Positions 8,095 through 16,430 of a stretch of 64,000 bases of DNA are shown here, in pieces. The stretch is from UBA7672 sp030824255 (GTDB lineage: Bacteria > Pseudomonadota > Alphaproteobacteria > Caulobacterales > Hyphomonadaceae): NCBI GenBank assembly GCA_942493305.1, contig OW818686.1, positions 3,224,001-3,288,000 of the forward strand. Direction: 5' to 3'. Both the position numbers and the translations under genes were made by a program. The number at the start of each line of letters is the position of its first letter. Position 1 is the stretch's first letter. A model generated the notes under the pieces. It made no database searches, was not told where the DNA came from, and saw only the letters and a list, made by a program, of their open reading frames with translations.

Positions 8095-8817
8095 ATGAAA
8101 AAATATGTCGTAACCGCCTCGGTCCTGGCGGGACTCTCCATGATCTCGGGTACTGCTTTCGCGCAAACGGGCAGCGTCGGCGCCAACTTCACCAAAATCG
8201 ACTCGGACTTCGGCGATGCCGACTCCTACGGCGTCGATGGCGAAGTGATCTTCGACGTTGGTAGCGGCTGGGCTGGCATCGTCGAAGGGTCGTTCTCCGA
8301 CTCCGACGACACCGACAGCGCAATCGGCGCCACGGGCCACATGATCAACCGCGGCGCGAACAACGCCTGGGGTGGTTTCATCGGCCTGACGGACTCCGAC
8401 GGCTCGAACGTCCTGTCCGTTGGCGGTGAATACGCCCAGTTCTTCGATGCTTCGACGCTCGCTGCGAACCTCACCTACAGCACCGACGACGACGCTGATG
8501 TGGACCTGGTCGCCCTCAACGGCGCCTATCGCATCTTCGCCAGCGACAACCTCCGCTTCGACATCGGCGCCAGCCTCGGCCGCGCTGAATCGGGTGGCGT
8601 CGATGCTGACGTGAACTCGATCGGCGTTGGTGTCGAATACCGCTTCGACCAGTCGCCGTTCTCGATCGGTGCTGCTTACACCCGCGCTGACGGCGACATC
8701 GCTGAAGCCGACATTCTCGGCGTTACGTTCCGTTGGAACTTCGGCGACACGACGCTGAAAGCTGCGGACCGCGCCGGCAAGACCTTCACGGGTCTGAATT
8801 CGGCACTGCAGCCGTAG
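8095..8817 (+). CDS. Outer-membrane beta-barrel protein (tandem copy 1)
   Basis: A 240-residue secreted protein. The first 23 residues (MKKYVVTASVLAGLSMISG then TAFA) form a Sec signal peptide cleaved after AFA. The mature part alternates polar and hydrophobic residues with many Asp/Gly turns (FSDSDDTDS), typical of an 8-12-strand barrel. A strand resembling a beta-signal, ILGVTFRWNFGD, is followed by a hydrophilic 20-residue tail instead of ending the protein. It has no cysteines in the mature part. The start is the ATG after AGGCAAAAA; the upstream in-frame ATG at 8014 would remove the signal peptide context. The likely role is a small porin or surface barrel; no substrate can be assigned. 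Confidence 0.8.
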   Translation: MKKYVVTASVLAGLSMISGTAFAQTGSVGANFTKIDSDFGDADSYGVDGEVIFDVGSGWAGIVEGSFSDSDDTDSAIGATGHMINRGANNAWGGFIGLTDSDGSNVLSVGGEYAQFFDASTLAANLTYSTDDDADVDLVALNGAYRIFASDNLRFDIGASLGRAESGGVDADVNSIGVGVEYRFDQSPFSIGAAYTRADGDIAEADILGVTFRWNFGDTTLKAADRAGKTFTGLNSALQP

Positions 8818-9204
8818 TAGCGGCAGCTACTGACTGACCAGATGAAGCCGCTTGTTCTGCAGGTGGCGACGATAAAGACGGGGCGGCCCTTGCGGGCCGT
8901 CCCGTTCTCGTTTCTGCAGCATCCATGCGCGCGCCCAACTGAGAAAAGTGCGTGATCGAGATTAATGGCGATGGGTGCGCGATTTTCGATTCACACTTTG
9001 GAAGTGCGCCTCGCATGCCTTGAGGCTGTTCGAAAATTGCATGCATGGACCGGGCGATGGGCGCCCGAGGGCATGGTTAATCGCATTGCGCGTTAACTGA
9101 TTGCAGCAATCAGAGTGTGGCTGCGCGGCGACACCTCATCCATCCGCATACTGATATAAACCGCGCCTCGGGCAGATCGCCCGTTCCCATCGACAGGACA
9201 AAAT
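8818..9204 (+). other. Intergenic region between the two barrel genes
   Basis: These 387 bp contain no convincing gene. They hold the terminator of the first barrel gene near 8879-8910 and, in the second half, the promoter and leader of the second. The last 80 bases resemble the leader of the first gene (GTGTGGCTG...GCGACA and CATCGACAGGACAAAAT), so each copy probably carries its own promoter. Confidence 0.5.
8879..8910 (+). terminator. Rho-independent terminator after barrel gene 1
   Basis: An 11-bp stem pairs 8879-8889 with 8894-8904 across a TTGC loop, with a single G-T wobble. It is followed by a T-containing tract (TTCTCGTTTC). The hairpin lies 60 bp after the stop codon. Confidence 0.75.
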
Positions 9205-9966
9205 ATGAAAAAGCATGTCGTGACCGTCTCCGTTCTGGCGGGACTCTCCATGATCTCGGGTCAAGCCTTTGCGCAAACGGGCAGCGCGGGCGCCAACTTC
9301 AACAAAGTGGACACGGACTTCGGCGACGGCGACGCGTATGGCGTGGACGGCGAAGTGTTGTTCGGCGCTGACAGCGGCTGGGGCGGCATGGTTGAAGCCA
9401 CGTTCTCCGACTCTGATGACACGGACAGCACGCTTGGCGCCAAAGGCCATCTGATCAACCGTGGTTCGAACAATGCCTGGGGCGGCTTCGTTGGTCTGGC
9501 GACCACGGATGGCGACTCCGCCTACGTGGTTGGCGCCGAGTATGCGCAGTTCTTCAACTCCACCACGCTGGTGTTCAACGGCACGTACGCCACGGATGAC
9601 GGCGGCGACGTCGATACGCTGGGTGTGAACGCTGCTTACCGTATCTTCGCTTCGGACAACCTGCGCTTCGACCTGATCGCCGGTCTCGCGCGCGCTGAAG
9701 TCGCCGGCTTCGATGCCGATGGCAACCAGCTGGGCGTTGGCGTCGAGTATCGCTTCGACTACTCGCCGATCTCGGTCGGCGCGGCCTACTCGCGTCTCGA
9801 TGGCGACGGCGCTGAAGCCGACGTGTTCGGCGTGACGCTGCGCTGGAACTTCGGCGACACGACGCTGAAAGCCGCCGACCGCAAGGGCAAGACCTTCCGT
9901 GGTCTCGATACGCCTGTGATCTTCGGCACGCCGGTTGTGACGCCGCCGCCGGCTAACGTGGCCTGA
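9205..9966 (+). CDS. Outer-membrane beta-barrel protein (tandem copy 2)
   Basis: A 253-residue paralogue of the preceding gene. The signal peptide (MKKHVVTVSVLAGLSMISG then QAFA) and most of the mature strands are near-identical in pattern. The closing strand FGVTLRWNFGD and the following TTLKAADRKGKTF are shared almost exactly. Copy 2 differs by a longer proline-rich C-terminus ending in VVTPPPANVA. The start ATG 9205 follows ACAGGACAAAAT. It is a recent tandem duplicate that also copied its leader. Divergence is highest in the predicted loops, as expected if loops face phage, host or substrate (inference). Confidence 0.8.
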   Translation: MKKHVVTVSVLAGLSMISGQAFAQTGSAGANFNKVDTDFGDGDAYGVDGEVLFGADSGWGGMVEATFSDSDDTDSTLGAKGHLINRGSNNAWGGFVGLATTDGDSAYVVGAEYAQFFNSTTLVFNGTYATDDGGDVDTLGVNAAYRIFASDNLRFDLIAGLARAEVAGFDADGNQLGVGVEYRFDYSPISVGAAYSRLDGDGAEADVFGVTLRWNFGDTTLKAADRKGKTFRGLDTPVIFGTPVVTPPPANVA

Positions 9967-10005
9967 GCCAAGCCGTCAGCTTCGGCTGATAGCGCAGACT
10001 GAATG

Positions 10006-10040
10006 ACGGGGCGGTCCTTCTGGGCCGCCCCGTTTTGTAT
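10006..10040 (+). terminator. Rho-independent terminator after barrel gene 2
   Basis: A 12-bp stem pairs 10006-10017 with 10022-10033 across TTCT, with one G-T wobble, and is followed by TTTGTATTG. Sequence and geometry match the terminator of the first barrel gene, so it was probably duplicated with the gene. Confidence 0.8.
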
Positions 10041-10094
10041 TGCGCGCAGTGACGTGACCATGCTTGGTGGTGCTGGTTCTCAGGGGAGGGGCGG

Positions 10095-10955
10095 ATGTTC
10101 CGGAAACTGGCGCTGATCGCTGCGGTCGTTGCCTGCGTGCAGGGGGCGGCGCTGGCGCAGGAGCTTGAGGTAAAGCGCGAAGGCGCTGTGACGCTGCCGA
10201 CGGTGCGGGAGATGGTGTTCAAGTCGCCTGCCGCCGGCCGTGAGTACATGGTGCGGATCCTTCCGCCGATGTTGCCAACTCCGGAAGGCGAGACGGCAGC
10301 GGCTGTCTACCTCCTCGATGGCAACCTCTACGGCTGGATGGCGGAGGGCACCATGCGCCTGATATCGCTGGAGCAGGGCAGCTGGCCTGCCTATGTGATC
10401 GCAATCGGGTACGACACCGCAAGCGGTGCGGATGTGATGGTCAACCGCGCGCACGACTATCTGCATACGCCTGTGACGGATGGCGGAGATTCGGAAGGCG
10501 GCGGCGGCGAGGCATTCGCGAAGTTCCTCGTCGGTGAGCTGAAGCCCTTTGTCGAGGCGAAGCTTCCGGTTGATCCGAAGCGCTCGTTCGTGGGCGGGCA
10601 TTCATATGGTGGGCTGTTCGTGTCCAACCTGTTGGCAAGGCAGCCGGACGCGTTTGCCGGCTACATGATCGGCAGTCCGTCAGTCTGGGCCGACGCTGCG
10701 TTGGTTGAAGTTGTTGGAAAGTCCAAAGGCGGGGGTCGTCCCGTCTACGTGTCGGTTGGCGAGAAAGAGGTCTTTGACACGATCGACATGGTCAGGGATG
10801 CCGACAGACTTCAGGCGGCGCTTTCCGGGGCGGGGTTCAAGGTGACGCACAAGGTGCATGCCGAGCAGACCCACACCATGGAGCCCAATATCTGGATGGC
10901 GGAAGGGCTGCGCGTGCTGCTTGCCAAGCCGGAGGTTCCGGTTTCGCCCAATTAG
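10095..10955 (+). CDS. Secreted alpha/beta-hydrolase, putative esterase (PF00756-like)
   Basis: A 286-residue protein with a signal peptide (MFRKLALIAAVVACVQGAAL then AQ). The strand AAAVYLLDGNLYGW and nucleophile elbow FVGGHSYGGLF are typical of the esterase D / enterochelin-esterase-like family. The predicted triad is the serine of GHSYGG, an acidic residue in the following strand region (VSVGEKE) and the histidine in EQTHTMEPN. It probably acts in the periplasm on an ester substrate; related BesA/Fes enzymes hydrolyse siderophore esters, but no siderophore genes are nearby. ATG 10095 follows AGGGGAGGGG. Its last four bases overlap the end of the convergent DUF2842 gene. Confidence 0.82.
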   Translation: MFRKLALIAAVVACVQGAALAQELEVKREGAVTLPTVREMVFKSPAAGREYMVRILPPMLPTPEGETAAAVYLLDGNLYGWMAEGTMRLISLEQGSWPAYVIAIGYDTASGADVMVNRAHDYLHTPVTDGGDSEGGGGEAFAKFLVGELKPFVEAKLPVDPKRSFVGGHSYGGLFVSNLLARQPDAFAGYMIGSPSVWADAALVEVVGKSKGGGRPVYVSVGEKEVFDTIDMVRDADRLQAALSGAGFKVTHKVHAEQTHTMEPNIWMAEGLRVLLAKPEVPVSPN

Positions 10956-11164
10956 ACGTCCGGGCTTTCGCGGGGGGCGTCTTTGGCGTGGATCCAGCGG
11001 AGGAGGGGGCGGAGGGGGAGGACCCAGGCCAGGCCGATGATGGGGAAATAGAGCAGTTTCCAGGCCCAGTGTTCCTGCGCGATGCGGTCGCCCACGACGG
11101 CCGCGACGGCGATGTAGGCCACCATCCAGCCGATCATGATCAGGGACCCGATGATTTTGCGCAT
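10952..11164 (-). CDS. DUF2842 small membrane protein
   Basis: A 70-residue protein that starts at the ATG at 11164, eight bases after AGGAGG. It has two hydrophobic segments, IIGSLIMIGWMVAYIAVAAV and LLYFPIIGLAWVLPL, and ends with a hydrophilic tail. Length, the opening MRKIIGSL and the WVLPLRPLLRWI end match DUF2842, a family restricted largely to Alphaproteobacteria and of unknown function. It is often located near respiratory or cofactor genes, and here lies head to head with the heme A synthase gene. Confidence 0.75.
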   Translation of the reverse strand: MRKIIGSLIMIGWMVAYIAVAAVVGDRIAQEHWAWKLLYFPIIGLAWVLPLRPLLRWIHAKDAPRESPDV

Positions 11165-11233
11165 GGGACCGGCCTCCTGCCTGCGGCTTTCCTTCCGCTG
11201 GCCTTCCGTTGTCACAGGCAGGATAAGGACGCA

Positions 11234-12289
11234 ATGAGCGAGGCTGTCGCGATATCCGCACCTTTCAGTTCCCTGGCGCCGGCCAAGGGCGTGGGCCTCG
11301 TGCGCGCGTGGCTGCTGCTGATCGCGGGCATGGTTTACCTGATGATCCTGGTGGGCGGGGCGACCCGGCTGACGGATTCAGGGCTGTCGATTACGGAGTG
11401 GCAACCGCTGCTGGGCGCCATTCCGCCAATGTCGGACGCCGACTGGCAGGATGCTTTCCGCAAATACCAGACAATGACGGCGCAATTCCACGCCGTGAAC
11501 CCGGACATGACGCTTGAGGGCTTCAAGGGAATCTACTGGTGGGAGTGGGGGCATCGGCAACTGGGCCGCGTGATCGGCGTGGCGTTTGCCGTGCCTTTCC
11601 TGTTCTTCTGGCTCACCGGGCGGACGACGAGGAAGCTGATGCCGCATCTGCTGGTGCTGTTCGCGCTGGGCGGGCTGCAGGGGGCGATCGGCTGGTGGAT
11701 GGTGGCGTCCGGTGTGAACTCGGAGCTGACGTCTGTCGCGCCCTATCGCCTGATGACCCACTTCGGACTTGCGCTGCTGATCATCGCGTACTGTTTCTGG
11801 CTGTGGCTAGAGCTGGGCGCGCAACGTCGGGCGATGCCGGTCGCGGCCAAGCCGTGGGCAAACGCGATCATCTGGGTGACAGGCATACAGATGTTGCTCG
11901 GCGCGCTGGTGGCCGGGCTTGATGCGGGGCGCGGATTTACCGATTGGCCGTTGATGGCTGGCCAGGTCGTGCCCGAGACGATGTGGATGCTCGATCCGTT
12001 CTGGCGCAATTTCTTCGAGAACGAGGCGACGACGCAGTTCTTCCACCGGCTTACGGCGTACGCGCTGCTCGGCATGGCGCTGTGGTGTGCGTGGCGGTTC
12101 AGGACCCAGGACTGGACGCTGTTCAGCCTGTTTGCCGGGCTGGTCGGAGCGCAGGCGGTGCTGGGCGTTGCAACGCTTATGCGCGCGGCGCCCCTGGACA
12201 TGTCGTTGACCCATCAGGGGCTAGGCGTGATCCTTGTGCTGGCTGCGACCCGGCTGGCGTGGACCGCGCGCGGCGCAGTGGACGGCTGA
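11234..12289 (+). CDS. ctaA: Heme A synthase, COX15/CtaA family
   Basis: A 351-residue polytopic membrane enzyme that oxidises the C8 methyl of heme O to a formyl group, giving heme A for aa3-type oxidases. Eight transmembrane helices are visible. The four histidines that bind the two hemes appear in EWGHRQLGR, MTHFGLAL, FHRLTAY and LTHQGLGV. Typical segments include GGATRLTDSGLSITEWQP near the N-terminus. The ATG at 11234 follows AAGGAC; the frame is open 250 bp further up, but the extension is hydrophilic and overlaps the DUF2842 gene on the other strand. The length fits the alphaproteobacterial type 2 enzymes. Confidence 0.95.
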   Translation: MSEAVAISAPFSSLAPAKGVGLVRAWLLLIAGMVYLMILVGGATRLTDSGLSITEWQPLLGAIPPMSDADWQDAFRKYQTMTAQFHAVNPDMTLEGFKGIYWWEWGHRQLGRVIGVAFAVPFLFFWLTGRTTRKLMPHLLVLFALGGLQGAIGWWMVASGVNSELTSVAPYRLMTHFGLALLIIAYCFWLWLELGAQRRAMPVAAKPWANAIIWVTGIQMLLGALVAGLDAGRGFTDWPLMAGQVVPETMWMLDPFWRNFFENEATTQFFHRLTAYALLGMALWCAWRFRTQDWTLFSLFAGLVGAQAVLGVATLMRAAPLDMSLTHQGLGVILVLAATRLAWTARGAVDG

Positions 12290-12334
12290 GGCCAATTGCA
12301 CCTACGGTCGCCCGATAGCGTTCGGGAGACTGCG

Positions 12335-13318
12335 ATGACGACAAGCCGTGAAATTCACCTCGTGAAGCGCCCCAAGGGCATGCCGACGCCGGACGATTTT
12401 GCGGTGGCGGAGGTGAACGTGCCGGCGACAGGCGATGGCGAGGTTCGCGTGCAGACGCTGATCATGTCCGTCGATCCCTACATGCGGCCGCGGCTGAATG
12501 CGGATCAGGCGCTGAATGCGCCGCTGATCGGCGGCGGCATCGGGCGCGTGATCGAGTCGCGCAATCCGAAGTTCGAGGAAGGGCAACTGGTCCGCCAGGG
12601 CGTAGGATTCCGCGAAGTGCATGTCAGCGACGGCAAGGCGCTGATGCCCCTCAACCGTGATGCCGCGCTGCCGCTGTCCGTTTACATGCATGCGCTCGGC
12701 GGCACGGGGATCACCGCCTATGGCGGGCTGCTGGAGATTGGCGCGTTGAAGGATGGCGAGCAGGTTGTCGTCTCCACGGCGGGCGGCGCCGTGGGCTCTG
12801 TCGTGGCGCAGATCGCGAAGATCAAGGGTTGCCATGTCGTCGGACTGAGCGGATCGGACGACAAGGTTGCGTGGCTGAAAGACGAGGCAGGGCTGGACGC
12901 GGTGATCAACTACAAGACGCAGCCGCTGGTGGAGGCGCTGACGGCGGCGACGCCGAAGGGGATCGATGTCTATTTCGAGAATGTGGGCGGGGCGCAGCTG
13001 GATGCGGCCTTGCCGCGCATGAATGTGCGTGGACGCATTCCTGTGTGCGGCATGATCTCGACGTACAATGGCGGCGGCGAGGGCGTGAAGAACCTGTTCA
13101 GCATGATCTATGGCCGCATCCGCATGGAAGGGTTCGTCGCGACGGATTTCGCGCACCTCAATGCAGCTTTCGTCTCCGACATGACTGGCTGGCTGAAGGA
13201 CGGGCGCATCAAGTATCAGGAGACGATGCTCAACGGATTCGAGAAAGCGCCAGAGGGGCTGATCGGGCTGTTCGAAGGCCGCAACAGCGGCAAGATGCTG
13301 ATCCACATCGCGGATTGA
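12335..13318 (+). CDS. NADP-dependent oxidoreductase, CurA/leukotriene B4 dehydrogenase-like (MDR family)
   Basis: A 327-residue zinc-free medium-chain reductase. The opening EIHLVKRPKGMPTPDDF and the segment SVDPYMRPRL are hallmarks of the CurA/PTGR group, which reduces the double bond of alpha,beta-unsaturated ketones and aldehydes using NADPH. The cofactor loop reads STAGGAVGSVVAQIAKIKG, and YFENVGG follows as in relatives. The ATG at 12335 is preferred over an upstream in-frame start because conserved sequence begins immediately. It precedes the nitroreductase by 10 bp and the two are probably one transcript, consistent with detoxification of reactive electrophiles (inference). Confidence 0.92.
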   Translation: MTTSREIHLVKRPKGMPTPDDFAVAEVNVPATGDGEVRVQTLIMSVDPYMRPRLNADQALNAPLIGGGIGRVIESRNPKFEEGQLVRQGVGFREVHVSDGKALMPLNRDAALPLSVYMHALGGTGITAYGGLLEIGALKDGEQVVVSTAGGAVGSVVAQIAKIKGCHVVGLSGSDDKVAWLKDEAGLDAVINYKTQPLVEALTAATPKGIDVYFENVGGAQLDAALPRMNVRGRIPVCGMISTYNGGGEGVKNLFSMIYGRIRMEGFVATDFAHLNAAFVSDMTGWLKDGRIKYQETMLNGFEKAPEGLIGLFEGRNSGKMLIHIAD

Positions 13319-13328
13319 GGGGGCGGTC

Positions 13329-14006
13329 ATGACGTTCGATGAGGTCATACTCGGGCGGCGGAGCATTCGCGGGTTCAGGCCGGATGCCGTGCCAAAGGCG
13401 CTCATCCGCGAAGTGATCGGGCTCGCGATGCGGGCGCCATCCTCCTACAACACGCAGCCGTGGAATTTTCATGTGATTGCGGGCGAGCCGCTGGATCGCA
13501 TCCGCGCAGGCAATACGGAGCGCAACCTGGCAGGCGTGCCGGACTCGCGGGAGTTCCGCAGTCATGGGGCCTATGGCGGCGCGCATCGCGAGCGGCAGAT
13601 TGGCGTCGCCAAGCAATTGTTCGCGGCGATGGAGATCGCGCGCGAGGACAAGGAGAAGCGACAGGACTGGGTTCTGCGCGGCTTCCGGCAGTTCGATGCG
13701 CCGGTGTCGATCGTGGTGACGTATGACCGCGTGATCCATGGCGGCGATATCGGGCCGTTTGATTGTGGCGCGGTGACCAATGCGCTGGTGAATGCGGCCT
13801 GGTCGCGCGGGCTGGGCTGCGTGATCAACAGCCAGGGCATCATGCAATCACCGGTCGTGCGCGAGAACGCGGGCATCCCCGAGGATCAGGTGATCATGAT
13901 GTGCATTGCGATGGGATATCCGGACGAGACGTTCCCGGCGAACGCGGTGGTGTCGCATCGCAAGAGTGTGGACGAGTCCGTTACGTTCGTGGGCTTCGAG
14001 GACTAG
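13329..14006 (+). CDS. Nitroreductase family flavoprotein
   Basis: A 225-residue FMN-dependent oxidoreductase. RRSIRGFRPDAVP near the N-terminus and MRAPSSYNTQPWNFHVI are typical of the family's FMN-binding residues; AWSRGLGCVI and MCIAMGYPDE mark the second half. Members reduce nitroaromatics, quinones or flavins with NAD(P)H and usually act as homodimers. The start ATG 13329 is preceded by GGGGGCGG. It is likely co-transcribed with the reductase upstream and ends at a strong terminator shared with tyrS. Confidence 0.9.
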   Translation: MTFDEVILGRRSIRGFRPDAVPKALIREVIGLAMRAPSSYNTQPWNFHVIAGEPLDRIRAGNTERNLAGVPDSREFRSHGAYGGAHRERQIGVAKQLFAAMEIAREDKEKRQDWVLRGFRQFDAPVSIVVTYDRVIHGGDIGPFDCGAVTNALVNAAWSRGLGCVINSQGIMQSPVVRENAGIPEDQVIMMCIAMGYPDETFPANAVVSHRKSVDESVTFVGFED

Positions 14007-14015
14007 GCGAGGCAT

Positions 14016-14044
14016 GAGCCGCCCCGCTGATTGCGGGGCGGCTC
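14016..14044. terminator. Bidirectional terminator between nitroreductase and tyrS
   Basis: A perfect 12-bp inverted repeat pairs 14016-14027 with 14033-14044 across a five-base TGATT loop. It sits exactly between two convergent genes. There is no long T run on either side, but stem strength and position make a terminator the best reading. Confidence 0.75.
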
Positions 14045-14050
14045 GCTTGC

Positions 14051-15313
14051 TCAGACAGCTTTCAGGCGCGCGTGGCGTTTCTTGCCGACGGAGAGGCGGG
14101 CGGCGCCTTCCTCGTCGAGGGCGGCTTCGGTGATGACAAGCTTGTCGTCCGTAACCGCTTCGCCATTCAGTTTCACCGCATTGCCGGCGACCTGACGTTT
14201 GGCGTCGCCCTTGGAGTCGACCAGACCAGCGGCGACGAGGGCGTCCGTGATCGAAAGACCGGCGACGATTTTGGCGCGTTCGATCTCGACCGTGGGCATC
14301 CCCTCGCTTGTGCCGCCTGAAAAAACGGCTTCCGCGGCAGCGGCGGCCTTCTTCGCTTCCTCCTCGCCGTGCAGCATGGCGGTGGCGACATCCGCGAGGC
14401 GTTTTTTGGCGTCGTTGATCTGCGCGCCCTGGGCCTTGGCATGCTCGTCGATTTCCGACGCCGGAAGATCGGTGAACAGGCGCATGAAGCGGGCGACGTC
14501 CGCGTCTTCCGTGTTGCGCCAGAATTGCCAGTAGTCGTACGGGCTGCGCATTTCGGCGTTGAGCCACACCGCGCCGCCGACAGTCTTGCCCATTTTCACG
14601 CCCGAAGCCGTGGTGATGAGCGGCGTCGTGAGGCCGAACACCTGCTTTTCCGCGATGCGGCGCGTCAGCTCGATGCCGTTGACGATGTTGCCCCACTGAT
14701 CCGATCCGCCCATCTGCAGGCGGCAGTTGAAGCGCTTCGACAGCTCTAGGAAGTCGTAGGCCTGAAGCAGCATGTAGTTGAATTCGAGGAAGGTGTAGGG
14801 CTCCTCGTTGTCGAGGCGGCGGCGCACGGTTTCCTGCGCGATCATCTTGTTGATCGTGAAGTGCTTGCCGTAGTCGCGCAGGAAATCGATGTATTTGATG
14901 GCGTCGAGCCATTCGGCGTTGTCGACCATGATGGCGTCGCTGGGGCCGTCGCCGAATTTCAGGAACGGCTTGAAGGCGTTCTTGATGCCGTTGGCATTGG
15001 AGGCGATCTCCGCCTCAGTGAGAATGGGGCGCGACTTCTCCTTGTCGGTCGGGTCGCCGATCTTGGTCGTGCCGCCGCCTATGAGCACGATGGGTTTGCC
15101 ACCGGCCTGCTGGAAGCGACGGAGCGCCATGATCGAGACCATGTGCCCGACGTGAAGCGAGGGGGCCGTGGCATCGAAGCCGATATAGGCGACGCGCTCG
15201 CCGGCGCCGGCGAAGCTATCCAGGCCTTGCTCGTCCGTGACTTGATAAATGTGCCCGCGCGAATCCATCTGCTGCAGGAAGTTCGACTGCGCGGCGATTT
15301 TAAGGACTGTCAC
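14051..15313 (-). CDS. tyrS: Tyrosyl-tRNA synthetase
   Basis: A 420-residue class I aminoacyl-tRNA synthetase that charges tRNA-Tyr. The HIGH-type signature is SLHVGHM, and the KMSKS equivalent is KMGKT in GVKMGKTVGG. The tyrosine-binding segment YIGFDATAPSLHVGH and the QMGGSDQWGNIV loop are diagnostic. A C-terminal S4-like RNA-binding domain (SITDALVAAGLVDSKGDAKR...GNAVKLNGE) closes the protein. Length matches bacterial TyrS. The start is the ATG at 15313. The 209 bp between it and the upstream hydrolase hold a small hairpin (ATGCCGCC/GGCGGCAT near 15368-15389) that could belong to its leader. Confidence 0.97.
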   Translation of the reverse strand: MTVLKIAAQSNFLQQMDSRGHIYQVTDEQGLDSFAGAGERVAYIGFDATAPSLHVGHMVSIMALRRFQQAGGKPIVLIGGGTTKIGDPTDKEKSRPILTEAEIASNANGIKNAFKPFLKFGDGPSDAIMVDNAEWLDAIKYIDFLRDYGKHFTINKMIAQETVRRRLDNEEPYTFLEFNYMLLQAYDFLELSKRFNCRLQMGGSDQWGNIVNGIELTRRIAEKQVFGLTTPLITTASGVKMGKTVGGAVWLNAEMRSPYDYWQFWRNTEDADVARFMRLFTDLPASEIDEHAKAQGAQINDAKKRLADVATAMLHGEEEAKKAAAAAEAVFSGGTSEGMPTVEIERAKIVAGLSITDALVAAGLVDSKGDAKRQVAGNAVKLNGEAVTDDKLVITEAALDEEGAARLSVGKKRHARLKAV

Positions 15314-15522
15314 GAGAGGCTCCTAGGGTCTGCCATTTCTGGCTTCAGTGACCGGAGGCCATCTCTGTATGCCGCCGGCCTGGGCGGCATGCATGTTCGC
15401 ACCGCCCGCTTATTTCAGCGTGCGGCAGTAATACGCGGAGAGGTTGGCGCGGTGCGACATGGGTGGCGTGATAAAGGCGCGGAGGGGCGGAGGTCAAGCG
15501 GTCCGGGTCCCCCGCTCCCGAA

Positions 15523-16248
15523 TCAGGTTTGCTTCGGCGCGGGCGGCAGGAGCTTGGCGGCGTCCTTGATGGCCTTGGCTTCGGCGGCTTCCTTCTGGGC
15601 CTTCTCGAACGCCTTCATGCGCTTCTTGAGATAAGCCGATGCGGTCTTTTCCATGTCGTCCAGCTTGCCCTGGAAGAAGTGGTTGGCGCCGGTGACGGTC
15701 GCGCGCTCGATCACTTCGCCCTTCTGCACACGTACCTTTGTAAGAGAGCGGTCGATGTCCTGCGGCGGCGCGACGACGTCCTTGTCGCCCGAGATGATGA
15801 TGCCGGATGCCGGGCAGGGCGCGAGGAAGGAGAGGTCGTAGTGGTTGGCCGGGGGAGCGACGGCGACGAAGCCGTCGATCTCCGGACGACGCATCAGCAG
15901 CTGCAGGCAGATGTAGGCGCCAAAGGAAGATCCGGCGACCCAGCACTGGCTGGGCGCCTCATTGAGCTGTTCGAGGTGGTCGAGGACGTAAGCTGCGTCG
16001 GAAAGTTCGGCCACGCCGGCGTCGAAGGTTCCCTGGCTGCGGCCCACGCCGCGGAAGTTGAAGCGCATTGTCGAGAAGCCGTGCGCTGCGAACATCTCGA
16101 ACAGGGTGATGGTCACCGGGTCCTGCATCGTGCCGCCGGCCTTCGGGTGGGGGTGAAGGATCAGCGCGATGGGCGGGTTTTCACCGGGCGCCTGCGTGTA
16201 GCGCGCCTCGATCCGGCCTGCGGGTCCGGAAATGATCAGTTCGCCCAT
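15523..16248 (-). CDS. Alpha/beta hydrolase (COG2945-like)
   Basis: A 241-residue cytoplasmic hydrolase. MGELIISGPAGRIEARY opens the fold, ALILHPHPKAGGTMQD carries the oxyanion region, and VAGSSFGAYI is the nucleophile elbow (GSSFG). The acidic residue is in IISGDKDVVAPP and the histidine in VTGANHFFQGKL. This matches a widespread small alpha/beta-hydrolase family of unknown substrate. Its last 35 residues are Lys/Ala-rich (KKRMKAFEKAQKEAAEAKA), a helical tail not needed for catalysis. The ATG at 16248 is chosen because conserved sequence starts there. It is divergent from the SUF operon, so the 180 bp between them should contain the suf promoter. Confidence 0.82.
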   Translation of the reverse strand: MGELIISGPAGRIEARYTQAPGENPPIALILHPHPKAGGTMQDPVTITLFEMFAAHGFSTMRFNFRGVGRSQGTFDAGVAELSDAAYVLDHLEQLNEAPSQCWVAGSSFGAYICLQLLMRRPEIDGFVAVAPPANHYDLSFLAPCPASGIIISGDKDVVAPPQDIDRSLTKVRVQKGEVIERATVTGANHFFQGKLDDMEKTASAYLKKRMKAFEKAQKEAAEAKAIKDAAKLLPPAPKQT

Positions 16249-16430
16249 GTTGTGCTCGCGATGACAGCCGTAGGGAGGCGCTACATCAAGTGGTGCGCCC
16301 AAGGGGGCCGACAAACACTATTTCGGTCCCGAATTTCAAGCTTTTCGTGTGATCCGTCCGGTTTTCCCGCGCGTAGCACTTCCGTGGCGGGGGTAACGCC
16401 CTGTTTCAGGGGCCAGGTTCGGGTGCGCGT

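Noticed and set aside
9066..9100. Two TTAA elements resembling a CtrA-binding site
   Set aside because: The spacing is 12 bases instead of the 7 expected for TTAA-N7-TTAA.
10988..11233. An 82-residue N-terminal extension of the heme A synthase frame
   Set aside because: It is hydrophilic, overlaps the DUF2842 gene on the other strand, and family sequence and an SD begin at 11234.
15368..15389. Hairpin upstream of tyrS considered as a T-box or attenuator
   Set aside because: It is only an 8-bp stem. No T-box sequence or anti-terminator is visible, and T-boxes are not typical of this group.
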